Made by a program: the position numbers and the translations under genes. A DNA stretch of 64,000 nt. Origin: Corynebacterium amycolatum. GTDB lineage: Bacteria > Actinomycetota > Actinomycetes > Mycobacteriales > Mycobacteriaceae. The notes beneath the pieces are model-generated. The model was not told where the DNA came from, searched no databases, and worked only from the letters and a program-made list of their open reading frames with translations. The number at the start of each line of letters is the position of its first letter. Position 1 is the first letter of the stretch. Below, piece by piece: positions 37,530 through 45,563 of the stretch. The DNA lies in assembly GCF_016889425.1 (NCBI RefSeq), contig NZ_CP069513.1, forward strand, positions 1,674,001 to 1,738,000, given 5' to 3'.

Positions 37530-38714
37530 ATGAGTCTGTTCTCTCGGAACGAAAAAGATCTTCCTGGCATTTCGGGGACCGTGCGGGATGGTTCCCGCCT
37601 GGATCGTGCGCTGAAGCGTATGGGCGAAGGCGACATCGTGGTGATCGATGCACCGGATATCTCGCGTCCACTGGCACAGCAGTTGATTGATGCCAAGGTC
37701 GCCGCAGTGGTGAACACTGGCGCGTTTACCACGGGTTTTGTGCCGAATTACGGCCCGCAGATGATGCGCGACGCCGACATCGAGATGGTGCAGAACGTCG
37801 GCGACGAGGTCTTTGCCAAGCTCAAGGACGGTAAAAACGCAAGGCTTCACGACGGCAAGCTCTACCACGGTGACCGCCTAATTGGACAGGGCGACGAGGT
37901 CGACCAGGATGAGCTGGAGCGCGCCTTCGACGAGGGTCGCACCAGTATGGTCGACCGCCTGGAGGCGCTCTCTGGCAACTTGGTGGAGTTCGCCAAGACC
38001 GAATCCCCGCTCTACATCGACGGCCTGGGCATTCCGGACGAGACAGAGCCGCTGCGTGGCCGCAAGGTCGTTGTGGTCAGCCCTGGCGAGGGACACCGCA
38101 AGACGCTGGAAGATCTGAAGAACTTCATCCGCGAGTACGAGCCGCTGCTCATCGGCGTCGATGCAGGCGCCGACACGCTCTTCGACCTGAAGTACGAACC
38201 GGACTACATCATTGGCGATCCGGAGAACATCAACTCTGAGGCGCTGCGGTCTGCCGGATGCGTGATTCTGCCCGCTGATCCGGACGGTCACGCGGTGGGC
38301 CTCGAGCGCATTCAGGACCTCGGCATTGGCGCCATGACCTTCCCGGCGCTGTCCGATTCCGCTACTGACCTGGCGCTGGTCTTCGCCGCGCATCACGAGG
38401 CCGACATGGTCGTCTCCGTCGGTGCGCCGCAGAACATCGACAGCATTTACCACGACGAGGATCAACGGGGTGTGCCGTCGGCGCTGCTGTCGCGGTTGAA
38501 GGTCGGGGAGAAGCTTGTCGACGGTCGCATGGTCGCCGACCTCTACCAGGTCAATAGCCGCGGTTTCGGTGTGGCCTGGGCAATCCTGGCTATCTTTGTT
38601 GCCGTTGCGGTGATCTTCGCTATCGCTGGTACCTCCGGTGATGGTTCTGTCAGCGAGAATCTGATTGATACCTGGAACTCCATCGCACTGTGGTTCCAGG
38701 GGCTGTTTAAGTAG
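37530..38714 (+). CDS. steA: Septal protein SteA (thiamine-pyrophosphokinase-like fold)
   Basis: Homologue of C. glutamicum SteA / Rv1697, a component of the cytokinetic ring that works with SteB in the RipC-FtsEX cell-separation pathway. The 394-residue protein has a cytosolic domain related to thiamine pyrophosphokinase (GVDAGADTLFDLKYEPDYIIGDPENI) and one C-terminal membrane helix (VAWAILAIFVAVAVIFAIAG, about 348-368). The short tail after the helix faces outside or the membrane. It stands 25 bases behind recN, and steB follows after 90 bases. Confidence 0.9.
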   Translation: MSLFSRNEKDLPGISGTVRDGSRLDRALKRMGEGDIVVIDAPDISRPLAQQLIDAKVAAVVNTGAFTTGFVPNYGPQMMRDADIEMVQNVGDEVFAKLKDGKNARLHDGKLYHGDRLIGQGDEVDQDELERAFDEGRTSMVDRLEALSGNLVEFAKTESPLYIDGLGIPDETEPLRGRKVVVVSPGEGHRKTLEDLKNFIREYEPLLIGVDAGADTLFDLKYEPDYIIGDPENINSEALRSAGCVILPADPDGHAVGLERIQDLGIGAMTFPALSDSATDLALVFAAHHEADMVVSVGAPQNIDSIYHDEDQRGVPSALLSRLKVGEKLVDGRMVADLYQVNSRGFGVAWAILAIFVAVAVIFAIAGTSGDGSVSENLIDTWNSIALWFQGLFK

Positions 38715-38804
38715 TTTTAGCGGTATCTTGAGCATTGTGAGCGCCTGAAGTTTTCAGCTGTCAGAGCTGATTGAGGCGCCGGCGAAAGGAATGAGGGACG
38801 GGCG

Positions 38805-39713
38805 ATGGGGAAGAAGCGCAGGAGCGGGAAGTTTACAGCCGGTGTGACAGGTGCTGCCCTCGGTGTGGCGGCAGGTGCTGCACTGGGTGCCTACGTGCTG
38901 AACCCTGCTGGTGCTGGCATTGATTTCGGCACTGGTGCCGCCTCTGAGCGCGATGCCGCTGTCGCTCGTGCCGATGCGCAGCAAGCGCGTGCCGATGAAG
39001 CCAACCGCATCATCGAGCCCATCGTCGGGGAGATTGTCAAGGACTCTTTGAAGGACGTACCCGTCCTTGTTATCGCGACTCCCGATGCCACCGATGAGCA
39101 GCTGGCAGGGGTTTCCGAGACCCTGCGCGCTGCTGGTGCCCCGGATGCGGGCGTGCTGAAGCTAGCCGATAAGTTCCTCTCTGCCGCTGGCGCGGATGAG
39201 CTGAAGGACACGGTCGCTACCTCACTGCCAGCTGATGTGCAGCTGGACCCGGAGCGCCGCGAGCCGGGCCGCCAGGCTGGCCAGGCGCTGGCTCCTGTGT
39301 CGGAACTGGATAAGGATGGGGGAGAGCGGGCTTCCGCTGCGGACCGAAAGCTACTGCTGGAGGCGTTGAAGGGCGGCGGCTTTGTTGAGTATGAGGAGGG
39401 GACTCTGCGCCCGGCTGCTGGCATTGTGATTGTTGGTAATCACGGCACTGTGTCAAAGGCTGCGATTGATAAAGGCGAGGACCCGGAGTTCGGTGCTGGC
39501 CTGGTTGCGGATCTGGCTGTGGCTCTTGCTGAGGGCTTTGGTGCTGGTGACGATGCTGCTGGTCACGTGGTGGTGGGGACTGATGGCTTCGGCCGTGAAG
39601 GCGTCAGTGCTCTGCCTGATGACCGCTGGGGCGCCGACCCCGCCGTGAAGCGTGTGGACGCTGTGTCTGATGCGGCAGGGCAGGTAGGCGTTGTCAGATG
39701 GATAAAACAGTAA
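38805..39713 (+). CDS. steB: SteB/MctB-like envelope protein
   Basis: A 302-residue protein matching the SteB / Rv1698 (MctB) family by position and layout: a membrane anchor near residues 12-34 (TGAALGVAAGAALGAYVLNP), a short coiled coil (ASERDAAVARADAQQARADE) and an outer domain. Mycobacterial MctB has been proposed to be a copper-transport or channel protein; the corynebacterial relative SteB acts with SteA in cell separation. The start has GAGGGACGGG upstream. It is the last core gene before the accessory island; the base composition drops right after its stop codon. Confidence 0.88.
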   Translation: MGKKRRSGKFTAGVTGAALGVAAGAALGAYVLNPAGAGIDFGTGAASERDAAVARADAQQARADEANRIIEPIVGEIVKDSLKDVPVLVIATPDATDEQLAGVSETLRAAGAPDAGVLKLADKFLSAAGADELKDTVATSLPADVQLDPERREPGRQAGQALAPVSELDKDGGERASAADRKLLLEALKGGGFVEYEEGTLRPAAGIVIVGNHGTVSKAAIDKGEDPEFGAGLVADLAVALAEGFGAGDDAAGHVVVGTDGFGREGVSALPDDRWGADPAVKRVDAVSDAAGQVGVVRWIKQ

Positions 39714-39728
39714 AAAGAGAAGAATAGA

Positions 39729-40802
39729 TTGAATAAAAGAAGAATTACACTTATAGATATTTTTTCAGGAGCGGGTGGATTTTCAGCCGGATTCTTAAGA
39801 AGCCAGAAGGACATCGATGTCTTACTGGCAATTGAATCTGATGTAGCCGCGGCAGCCACTTTTAAAGCTAACCATCCTAATGCCAATGTTTATAATGGGA
39901 AGATTGAAAGCTGGCTCGAAGAAAAACGACATATCGAAGCAGACATTGTGGTTGGAGGGCCTCCATGTCAGGGCTTTTCGACATTAGGAAAGCGTAAAGC
40001 AGATGATCCGCGAAACAGCCTATGGGAAAAATATGTAGAATTTATTCACATAACAAAACCTAAGTACTTTGTGCTCGAGAATGTGGCGTCTTTTCTGAAA
40101 AGTAGTCAATACCAAGAATTTGTATATGTATTGAACGCAGAAGGGTTATTAAGGGATTATGCTTTCGATTCAATGATTTTGGATGCTGCTAATTTTGGAG
40201 TGGCACAAAGTCGAAAAAGGGCGATAGTAATCGGTTGGAGAAAAGATGTGAAGAAGCCGAATACGGAACGCCTGAAGGATGCAAAGATATCGAGATATAA
40301 GACATTTAGGGAATCGACTGCCGGTATCCAGGTTCAAGTAGACAGAAGGGAGTTGCCTTCAGGTCGGTTTTGGAAAGGGAATAAAAAGATACCGGGGCCA
40401 TTCAAATCGGAAGAACTACATCTAACGAGAAACTTAACTGAACTTACCAAACGCCGAATAAGCTATATCGGCCCTGGCGGAAATAGGTTTTCAATCCCAG
40501 AGGAGTATCTACCAAAGTGTTGGAAGAGTCATAATTCAGGCTCCTCTGATGTAATGGGACGGTTGTTTTATGATAGGCCATCGGTGACGATCCGGACTGA
40601 GTTCTTTAAGCCAGAAAAAGGACGGTACTTGCATCCCGTAGCTGATCGGCCAATCACGCACCACGAAGCTGCGAGGCTTCAAGGCTTCAGCGACAGTTAC
40701 CTGTGGTGTGGATCGAAAACCGCAATTGCAAAGCAAATCGGTAATGCGGTACCAGTGGATTTAGCTTCGGCTATCGCAGATACCATTCTAGAACAGTTTT
40801 AG
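39729..40802 (+). CDS. DNA (cytosine-5-)-methyltransferase
   Basis: A complete 357-residue C5-cytosine methyltransferase. Motif I LIDIFSGAGGFSAGF (8-22), motif IV with the catalytic Cys VVGGPPCQGFS (about 74-84), motif VI LENV near 115, motif VIII QSRKRA near 160, motif IX ITHHEAARLQGFSD and motif X KQIGNAVPVDLAS are all present. The target-recognition part lies around 200-285. Start is TTG at 39729 with AGAGAAG upstream. Base composition is A+T-rich. A partner gene follows after 14 bases, so this is probably the modification half of a two-gene defence module. The recognised sequence cannot be told. Confidence 0.92.
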   Translation: MNKRRITLIDIFSGAGGFSAGFLRSQKDIDVLLAIESDVAAAATFKANHPNANVYNGKIESWLEEKRHIEADIVVGGPPCQGFSTLGKRKADDPRNSLWEKYVEFIHITKPKYFVLENVASFLKSSQYQEFVYVLNAEGLLRDYAFDSMILDAANFGVAQSRKRAIVIGWRKDVKKPNTERLKDAKISRYKTFRESTAGIQVQVDRRELPSGRFWKGNKKIPGPFKSEELHLTRNLTELTKRRISYIGPGGNRFSIPEEYLPKCWKSHNSGSSDVMGRLFYDRPSVTIRTEFFKPEKGRYLHPVADRPITHHEAARLQGFSDSYLWCGSKTAIAKQIGNAVPVDLASAIADTILEQF

Positions 40803-40816
40803 TCTGGGAGTTTATA

Positions 40817-42718
40817 ATGAGTGTAGATAATGTTCTGAAGTTGACTAACGCATTCACGAACTGGAAAAAGTTCAATAATTTTATTACGTCGATGAGATTT
40901 CCATGTTATAAGACGTTAGCAAAAGGCTTAGAACTTGATTTTGACTGGCCAATTACAGCGCTGGTTGGGGCAAACGGTTCAAATAAGAGCTCGATTTTAC
41001 AAGCACTGTACGGCGCGCCAGCTGGAAAGAGTGTTTCTGACTTTTGGTTTTCAACTGCAGTTGATGATATTAATGAAAATTTTCGTGGAGCAAATTCCAA
41101 CGAGATTCAGCGATTCATCTACACATATCGATTCGATAACTCTGGTGTAGAGGCAGAATGCAGGAAAGCTCGTGTAAGCAGAAATTACAGGAAGACAAAA
41201 GCTCTGCCTAAGCGACTGGAAGGCAAAAAGGACCCTGACTATTGGGAGCCGACAAAACGTGTTCAAAAAGATGGAATGAGAGCTCTTCCAAGGAAAGGGT
41301 TCGATGAGCATATTTCGAAAAAGAGAGATCGCTGGAACCCGATTGAGAAAAATGTAATCTACATGGATTTTCGTTCTGAAATTAGCGCTTTTGATAAATA
41401 TCTTTATCATATGCCTTTAAGTAGGGATGTAAATTCGAGAACTGATAAGCGCTATAAAATCGTACAAAAATCTGAAGACTTGGCTGAGGCAATGGAGCGT
41501 GGCGATCGTCTGCCAAAATTTCTTGCTGGAAGAGTGCATGAACCCGTTCGGTACTTTGAAGCTGAAGCCGTCGAGGAGTGCCGCAAAATCATTGGAAAGC
41601 CACTTTCAGATATTGCTATCATTGAACATAGGTTCTTTTATACCCGTGGTTTTACAATAAGATTTATTCTCGAAGATTCATCTGGTTCATTCTCTGAGGC
41701 GCATGCTGGTGCTGGTGAGTTTGCCGTTGCGCGAATTGTAGATAGCGTACTGTCAGCCCCGCCTGGTTCATTAATTATTTTTGATGAGCCGGAAACTTCG
41801 TTGCATCCCGGTGCTCAATCTCGTTTGATGGACTTTCTAGTACGGCAGTGTTTGAAGTATGGGCACCAAATGGCGATTGCTACGCACTCGCCTGCATTCG
41901 TAGCTGAACTTCCGCCGCAAGCTATTAAAGTTCTTGCATTTAGTAATGAAGATCGTAAGGTGCACCTCGTAGCGAATAAATGTTCGCCAAATGAGGCGTT
42001 CCTTAGGGTAGGGGATTTGCGGGCGCAGTCAGGTTACACTGTTCTGGTAGAGGATCGGCTTAGTCAGCTAATCGTCGAAACCGCGATTCGAAAAGTGAAT
42101 AGGATTATGTTAGAGACGATTGATGTTGTGGTGTTTCCGGGTGGAGAGAATGACCTAGTTAATCATAATACTGCCTCGCACGCCTTAGCCGGTGTGGATA
42201 ACATCCTTATTTTGATTGACGGAGATGGTAGACCGCCCGGTTTTGCTGATCGCAATCTCGCGGCGTTTGATAAGGAATTGAAGACTGAGCTAGGAGCGGA
42301 TGCCTCCTGGGAGGCGTTTTGGAAAAATTACATTTTTAGACCTGGTTGCCCTTCGATTCCTAAGAACAGTAATGATTCTACTTTGGAAGATAGCCGGAGG
42401 GCTTGCGCACTTTGGGCTAAGGAGTATTTGCAGTTTCTCCCTGGTGGAGTCCCTGAACAGTTAGTTGCTGACAGTATCCCGTCGCTGGAACCGGTTTCAA
42501 ACTATGTTGCGGAACGAGGTGGGGGCCTTAATGATGGCTCTCTTTGGAAGGAAGCATGGCGTGAGCATGTTAGAGATTCCTACCAATTGCCTGATGGAGT
42601 TAAGCCGAGTTCAGACGAGATATTTTCGTTTCAGCAAAACTTAATCAAAACTGCAGACAATGATCTAGACATTTTTACAGATGTGTACGCTATTATTCGA
42701 AAGGCCTTCAACTTGTAG
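40817..42718 (+). CDS. OLD-like ATPase with C-terminal TOPRIM-like nuclease region
   Basis: A 633-residue ABC/SMC-type ATPase. Walker A reads GANGSNKSS (51-59), where Asn replaces the usual Gly before Lys. Walker B is LIIFDEPETSLHPG (about 318-330) and ATHSPAFV follows near 355, the pattern of OLD-family proteins. The C-terminal half has VLVEDRLSQL near 407 and ILILIDGDGRPPG near 465, which match the Glu and DxD elements of a TOPRIM metal-binding nuclease. It sits 14 bases behind the cytosine methyltransferase on the same strand, so it may be the nuclease restrained by that methylation. Function is inferred; it is not a member of a family I can name more exactly. Confidence 0.75.
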   Translation: MSVDNVLKLTNAFTNWKKFNNFITSMRFPCYKTLAKGLELDFDWPITALVGANGSNKSSILQALYGAPAGKSVSDFWFSTAVDDINENFRGANSNEIQRFIYTYRFDNSGVEAECRKARVSRNYRKTKALPKRLEGKKDPDYWEPTKRVQKDGMRALPRKGFDEHISKKRDRWNPIEKNVIYMDFRSEISAFDKYLYHMPLSRDVNSRTDKRYKIVQKSEDLAEAMERGDRLPKFLAGRVHEPVRYFEAEAVEECRKIIGKPLSDIAIIEHRFFYTRGFTIRFILEDSSGSFSEAHAGAGEFAVARIVDSVLSAPPGSLIIFDEPETSLHPGAQSRLMDFLVRQCLKYGHQMAIATHSPAFVAELPPQAIKVLAFSNEDRKVHLVANKCSPNEAFLRVGDLRAQSGYTVLVEDRLSQLIVETAIRKVNRIMLETIDVVVFPGGENDLVNHNTASHALAGVDNILILIDGDGRPPGFADRNLAAFDKELKTELGADASWEAFWKNYIFRPGCPSIPKNSNDSTLEDSRRACALWAKEYLQFLPGGVPEQLVADSIPSLEPVSNYVAERGGGLNDGSLWKEAWREHVRDSYQLPDGVKPSSDEIFSFQQNLIKTADNDLDIFTDVYAIIRKAFNL

Positions 42719-43194
42719 AGCTGGAGTAAAAGTGTATATTAGATTTTTTTGATTCATGAGTTTCGAATCGTTTTATAGTCGATTGTACCGTTGATAAGTG
42801 CGTTAGTATCAGGATAGTGCTGACACCTTTTAAGGTAACATTTTCTTTTCTTCGGAAATTAGCCTCCTTATGTTGACTAATATAAGTAGGGCAGTGGCGA
42901 AAAAGCGTGCGCATTATCTATTATGCACTGGCACATTCCGTTATAGTTTGGCTCCAGTTATCGGCCCGGTTAAGTTGGGGCAATAAGCCGTATGGGGTTT
43001 CGTTAACGGCGAATATGGTTGAACACTTCGGCGAATCGTAGTGAATCAGTTCGTTCGTTTTTGGCAGCTCTTCCTTGTTTAGAACCCGAACGGATTGTCC
43101 ACCAGCGCTCAGTTGTGGTCGCGGGGGCCTAAATCGTTCTTATAGGCGGAGTTTAGGCGTGTTATGGACTTACAATTGCATTTCAGTTGACACT
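42719..43194. other. Convergent intergenic region of the island
   Basis: About 475 A+T-rich bases lie between the OLD-like gene and the end of the UvrD-like gene, which face each other. I see no gene, and no clear stem-loop with a T tail. A short remnant of another element cannot be excluded. Confidence 0.4.
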
Positions 43195-45540
43195 TCAAGG
43201 CAACAACTCCGAAGGCGCACCAACCATCGTGATGACGAGCTGGTCACGAGCACGCGAGGCCGCAACGTAGAGTAGCGCCCGCTCACGCTGAAGTGCATCG
43301 TTTTGTTCAGACTCCGCAAGTGCATTGAAGCCGAAGATTTTGGGCATATTGTCCGAGGAAACATCCGCGAGAATGACGTTGGTAAATTCCATGCCCTTTG
43401 CGTTGTGCATGGTCATCACCGATACCTCGTTCTTCAATGTGACAGCACCGGAGCGATCTCCGGAGACCGAGATGCCTCTCTCGCCGAGGAAGGTCTTTAG
43501 CTCATCAGACTGTCGGTTAGTTCGGGTAAGAATCCCTACGTGCATCGATGGGGAATTAGAGTTGAGCCACTGTTTGACCGTAGTGGCGATGATGTCGAAC
43601 TCTTCATGCTTGTTGGCTGCGTGCGCGATGATCGGTGCCGGGCCGTTGGCAAGCGACCGGTAACCGACGAGCGTATCGTTTTCAGCTTCTGAGTCGATCC
43701 ATTCTGCACCCTCCAGAATCGAGGTTGCGTAGGAGAGGTTCTGCGCGGTGGTTCGGTAGTTGACGCGGAGTCGTTTGGTTGCACCACCGCGGGTTTCAAT
43801 GCCGTAGTTTCGCAAGATGATACGGCGACCATAGATTCGCTGGTGAGAGTCCTCTGCGATGAAGATGTCATCTGCCCCCTTGGCTACCGCAGCCCGAAGG
43901 AAACGCCAATGTCCTGCATGGAAGTCCTGGGCTTCGTCGATAAGCGCATGCTCGAACATTGGGACGCCGCGGTGCTCGAGCGCTTCGGCACCGACGACGG
44001 CGAGGGCGGGGAAGGGGAGCTGCTCTTCAAGCTCGCAGGAACGCAGGAACGAGCGGCAGATAGCCCACACCTTCTTGCGTTCGGCGCGGTTGAGCGAGGT
44101 ACCGCGTCCCTGACGGGAAACGCGCAGGTACTCCTTTTCGGTGCTGATGGATGAGGTGAGGATGACATCGACGAGCTCGCCGCGGAGGAATTCCGCCTGG
44201 AGCTTAGAGGGATGCATGCCTTCGCCGTGGAGCTCAGCGGCTTCCTGCCACATCTGATCCTCTTGGTAATCGCCCAAGGGACGAGGGACGAAAGAACCGT
44301 GGATTCCCAAAGCAGATTCCATAGCTGCTTCAAGTTCTGTGGTCTGGGCATTGTCCAATACCCGGCGGACAAGTGCGTCGATACCCGAAATCCACAGTCC
44401 CGGAGCACCGTGGGAGGAAGCTCCCGGGAAGGACGGATCGAGCGTGCTCATCAGGGTCTTCAACTGGTTTGCGAGACCTCGCGTAAACGTAGTCAGCAGG
44501 ATGCTCGAGTTGGGGTACTTCTCCAGCAGGTACTTCGCGCGGTGAACAAGCACAACCGTCTTGCCAGTACCCGCGCCGCCCACGACGCGAGCGGAACCCT
44601 TGTGATCGCCAAAGGCTGCCTTTCGCTGGGAGTGGTGCAGGAATACTCGCCACTCTTGGAAGGAGCCCTTCTCCCAAATCTCCTGAAGCTCCTCTTCGGA
44701 AGCCTCAAACACAAGTCCCTTTTCCTTGAGCTGAGTAACAATCTCGTCACCGCCGAGCTCGGCTTCGTCGGTGGGAGAGGCGGGGGCCAGACCGAGGTCT
44801 TCCTTGACCTCAGCAATGGTCATTCCCGCAATCAGGCCGACGATGGCATCCTTCTCCCAATCAGCGCTCTTAGCCAGCAGAGATTCGAGGTCATCCTCAG
44901 ATTCGGCCCGCCACGTCGCACCGATGGAAACCTTGGAGATTCCAAGCTGAGTCTCCAACGCTTCTTGGTCAATCCCCGCGTCCATCAGTGTCTTACGCGG
45001 GGGAACGGCTGGCGTAACGACGGTCGTTGTCTCACCCTGTTGCGTCTCCGTTCGCGATGCAGGTGCCTCCGCCTCACTATCCTCCGAGCTTTCGGATTCA
45101 TCGTGGGCGGCTGCAGCCTCCTGTTCTGCCTGGAGCTTCGCCAGCTTTTCTGCTGCTAGCTGCTGAGCACGTGATTCGATTTCGGCCGCGACATCGGCTT
45201 CATTGTCTTCGGTTTCTTCGACGACAAAATCAAGAACACCATTGACAGGATTACTGCGAATACGAAGTCTGGCCGCATAATCGTTGGCCTCATCGTGGTT
45301 GTCAATCTTCATCAGAAGAAAATGACGCTGTTTGGATCCTTCGAGCTCAATCAGCACAGCTCTGTACTGGTCTGTGACTCTCGCCGTCCGCACGCGAGAA
45401 TCCACGGCGTTCTTCAGTGGCTTGACTTTCAGAGAAGGGTTTGCTGGATCCTCCCGCAGCTTCTCTATGAACTGCATCGTTTGCTTTTCGAAGCCCTTAA
45501 TGGTCTTGAAATCGCTTGCAAAGAAAACGTTGGCGGACAT
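43195..45540 (-). CDS. SF1/UvrD-like helicase with N-terminal RelE/ParE-like domain
   Basis: A 781-residue protein. Residues ~1-105 resemble a RelE/ParE-type toxin fold (FIEKLREDPANPSLKVKPLK; VRTARVTDQYRAVLIELEG; FLLMKIDNHDEANDYAARL). A charged, Ala/Glu-rich linker follows (about 110-180) with an acidic stretch. From ~300 on it is an SF1A helicase: Walker A GGAGTGKT near 323, Walker B LIDEAQDF near 535, VNYRTTAQ near 600, MTMHNAKGMEFTNVILAD near 710, and LLYVAASRARDQLVI near the end. Last gene of the four-gene minus-strand operon, 23 bases behind the giant helicase gene. Role probably DNA processing in anti-phage defence; whether the toxin-like part cuts RNA or is a plain regulator is unknown. 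Confidence 0.82.
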   Translation of the reverse strand: MSANVFFASDFKTIKGFEKQTMQFIEKLREDPANPSLKVKPLKNAVDSRVRTARVTDQYRAVLIELEGSKQRHFLLMKIDNHDEANDYAARLRIRSNPVNGVLDFVVEETEDNEADVAAEIESRAQQLAAEKLAKLQAEQEAAAAHDESESSEDSEAEAPASRTETQQGETTTVVTPAVPPRKTLMDAGIDQEALETQLGISKVSIGATWRAESEDDLESLLAKSADWEKDAIVGLIAGMTIAEVKEDLGLAPASPTDEAELGGDEIVTQLKEKGLVFEASEEELQEIWEKGSFQEWRVFLHHSQRKAAFGDHKGSARVVGGAGTGKTVVLVHRAKYLLEKYPNSSILLTTFTRGLANQLKTLMSTLDPSFPGASSHGAPGLWISGIDALVRRVLDNAQTTELEAAMESALGIHGSFVPRPLGDYQEDQMWQEAAELHGEGMHPSKLQAEFLRGELVDVILTSSISTEKEYLRVSRQGRGTSLNRAERKKVWAICRSFLRSCELEEQLPFPALAVVGAEALEHRGVPMFEHALIDEAQDFHAGHWRFLRAAVAKGADDIFIAEDSHQRIYGRRIILRNYGIETRGGATKRLRVNYRTTAQNLSYATSILEGAEWIDSEAENDTLVGYRSLANGPAPIIAHAANKHEEFDIIATTVKQWLNSNSPSMHVGILTRTNRQSDELKTFLGERGISVSGDRSGAVTLKNEVSVMTMHNAKGMEFTNVILADVSSDNMPKIFGFNALAESEQNDALQRERALLYVAASRARDQLVITMVGAPSELLP

Positions 45541-45563
45541 TTATTGAGACCTTTCTGTACTAG

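Noticed and set aside
40817..45540. Gabija (GajA-GajB)
   Set aside because: An OLD-like protein and a UvrD-like helicase are neighbours, but they face each other and the helicase belongs to the minus-strand operon; kept only as a remote idea.
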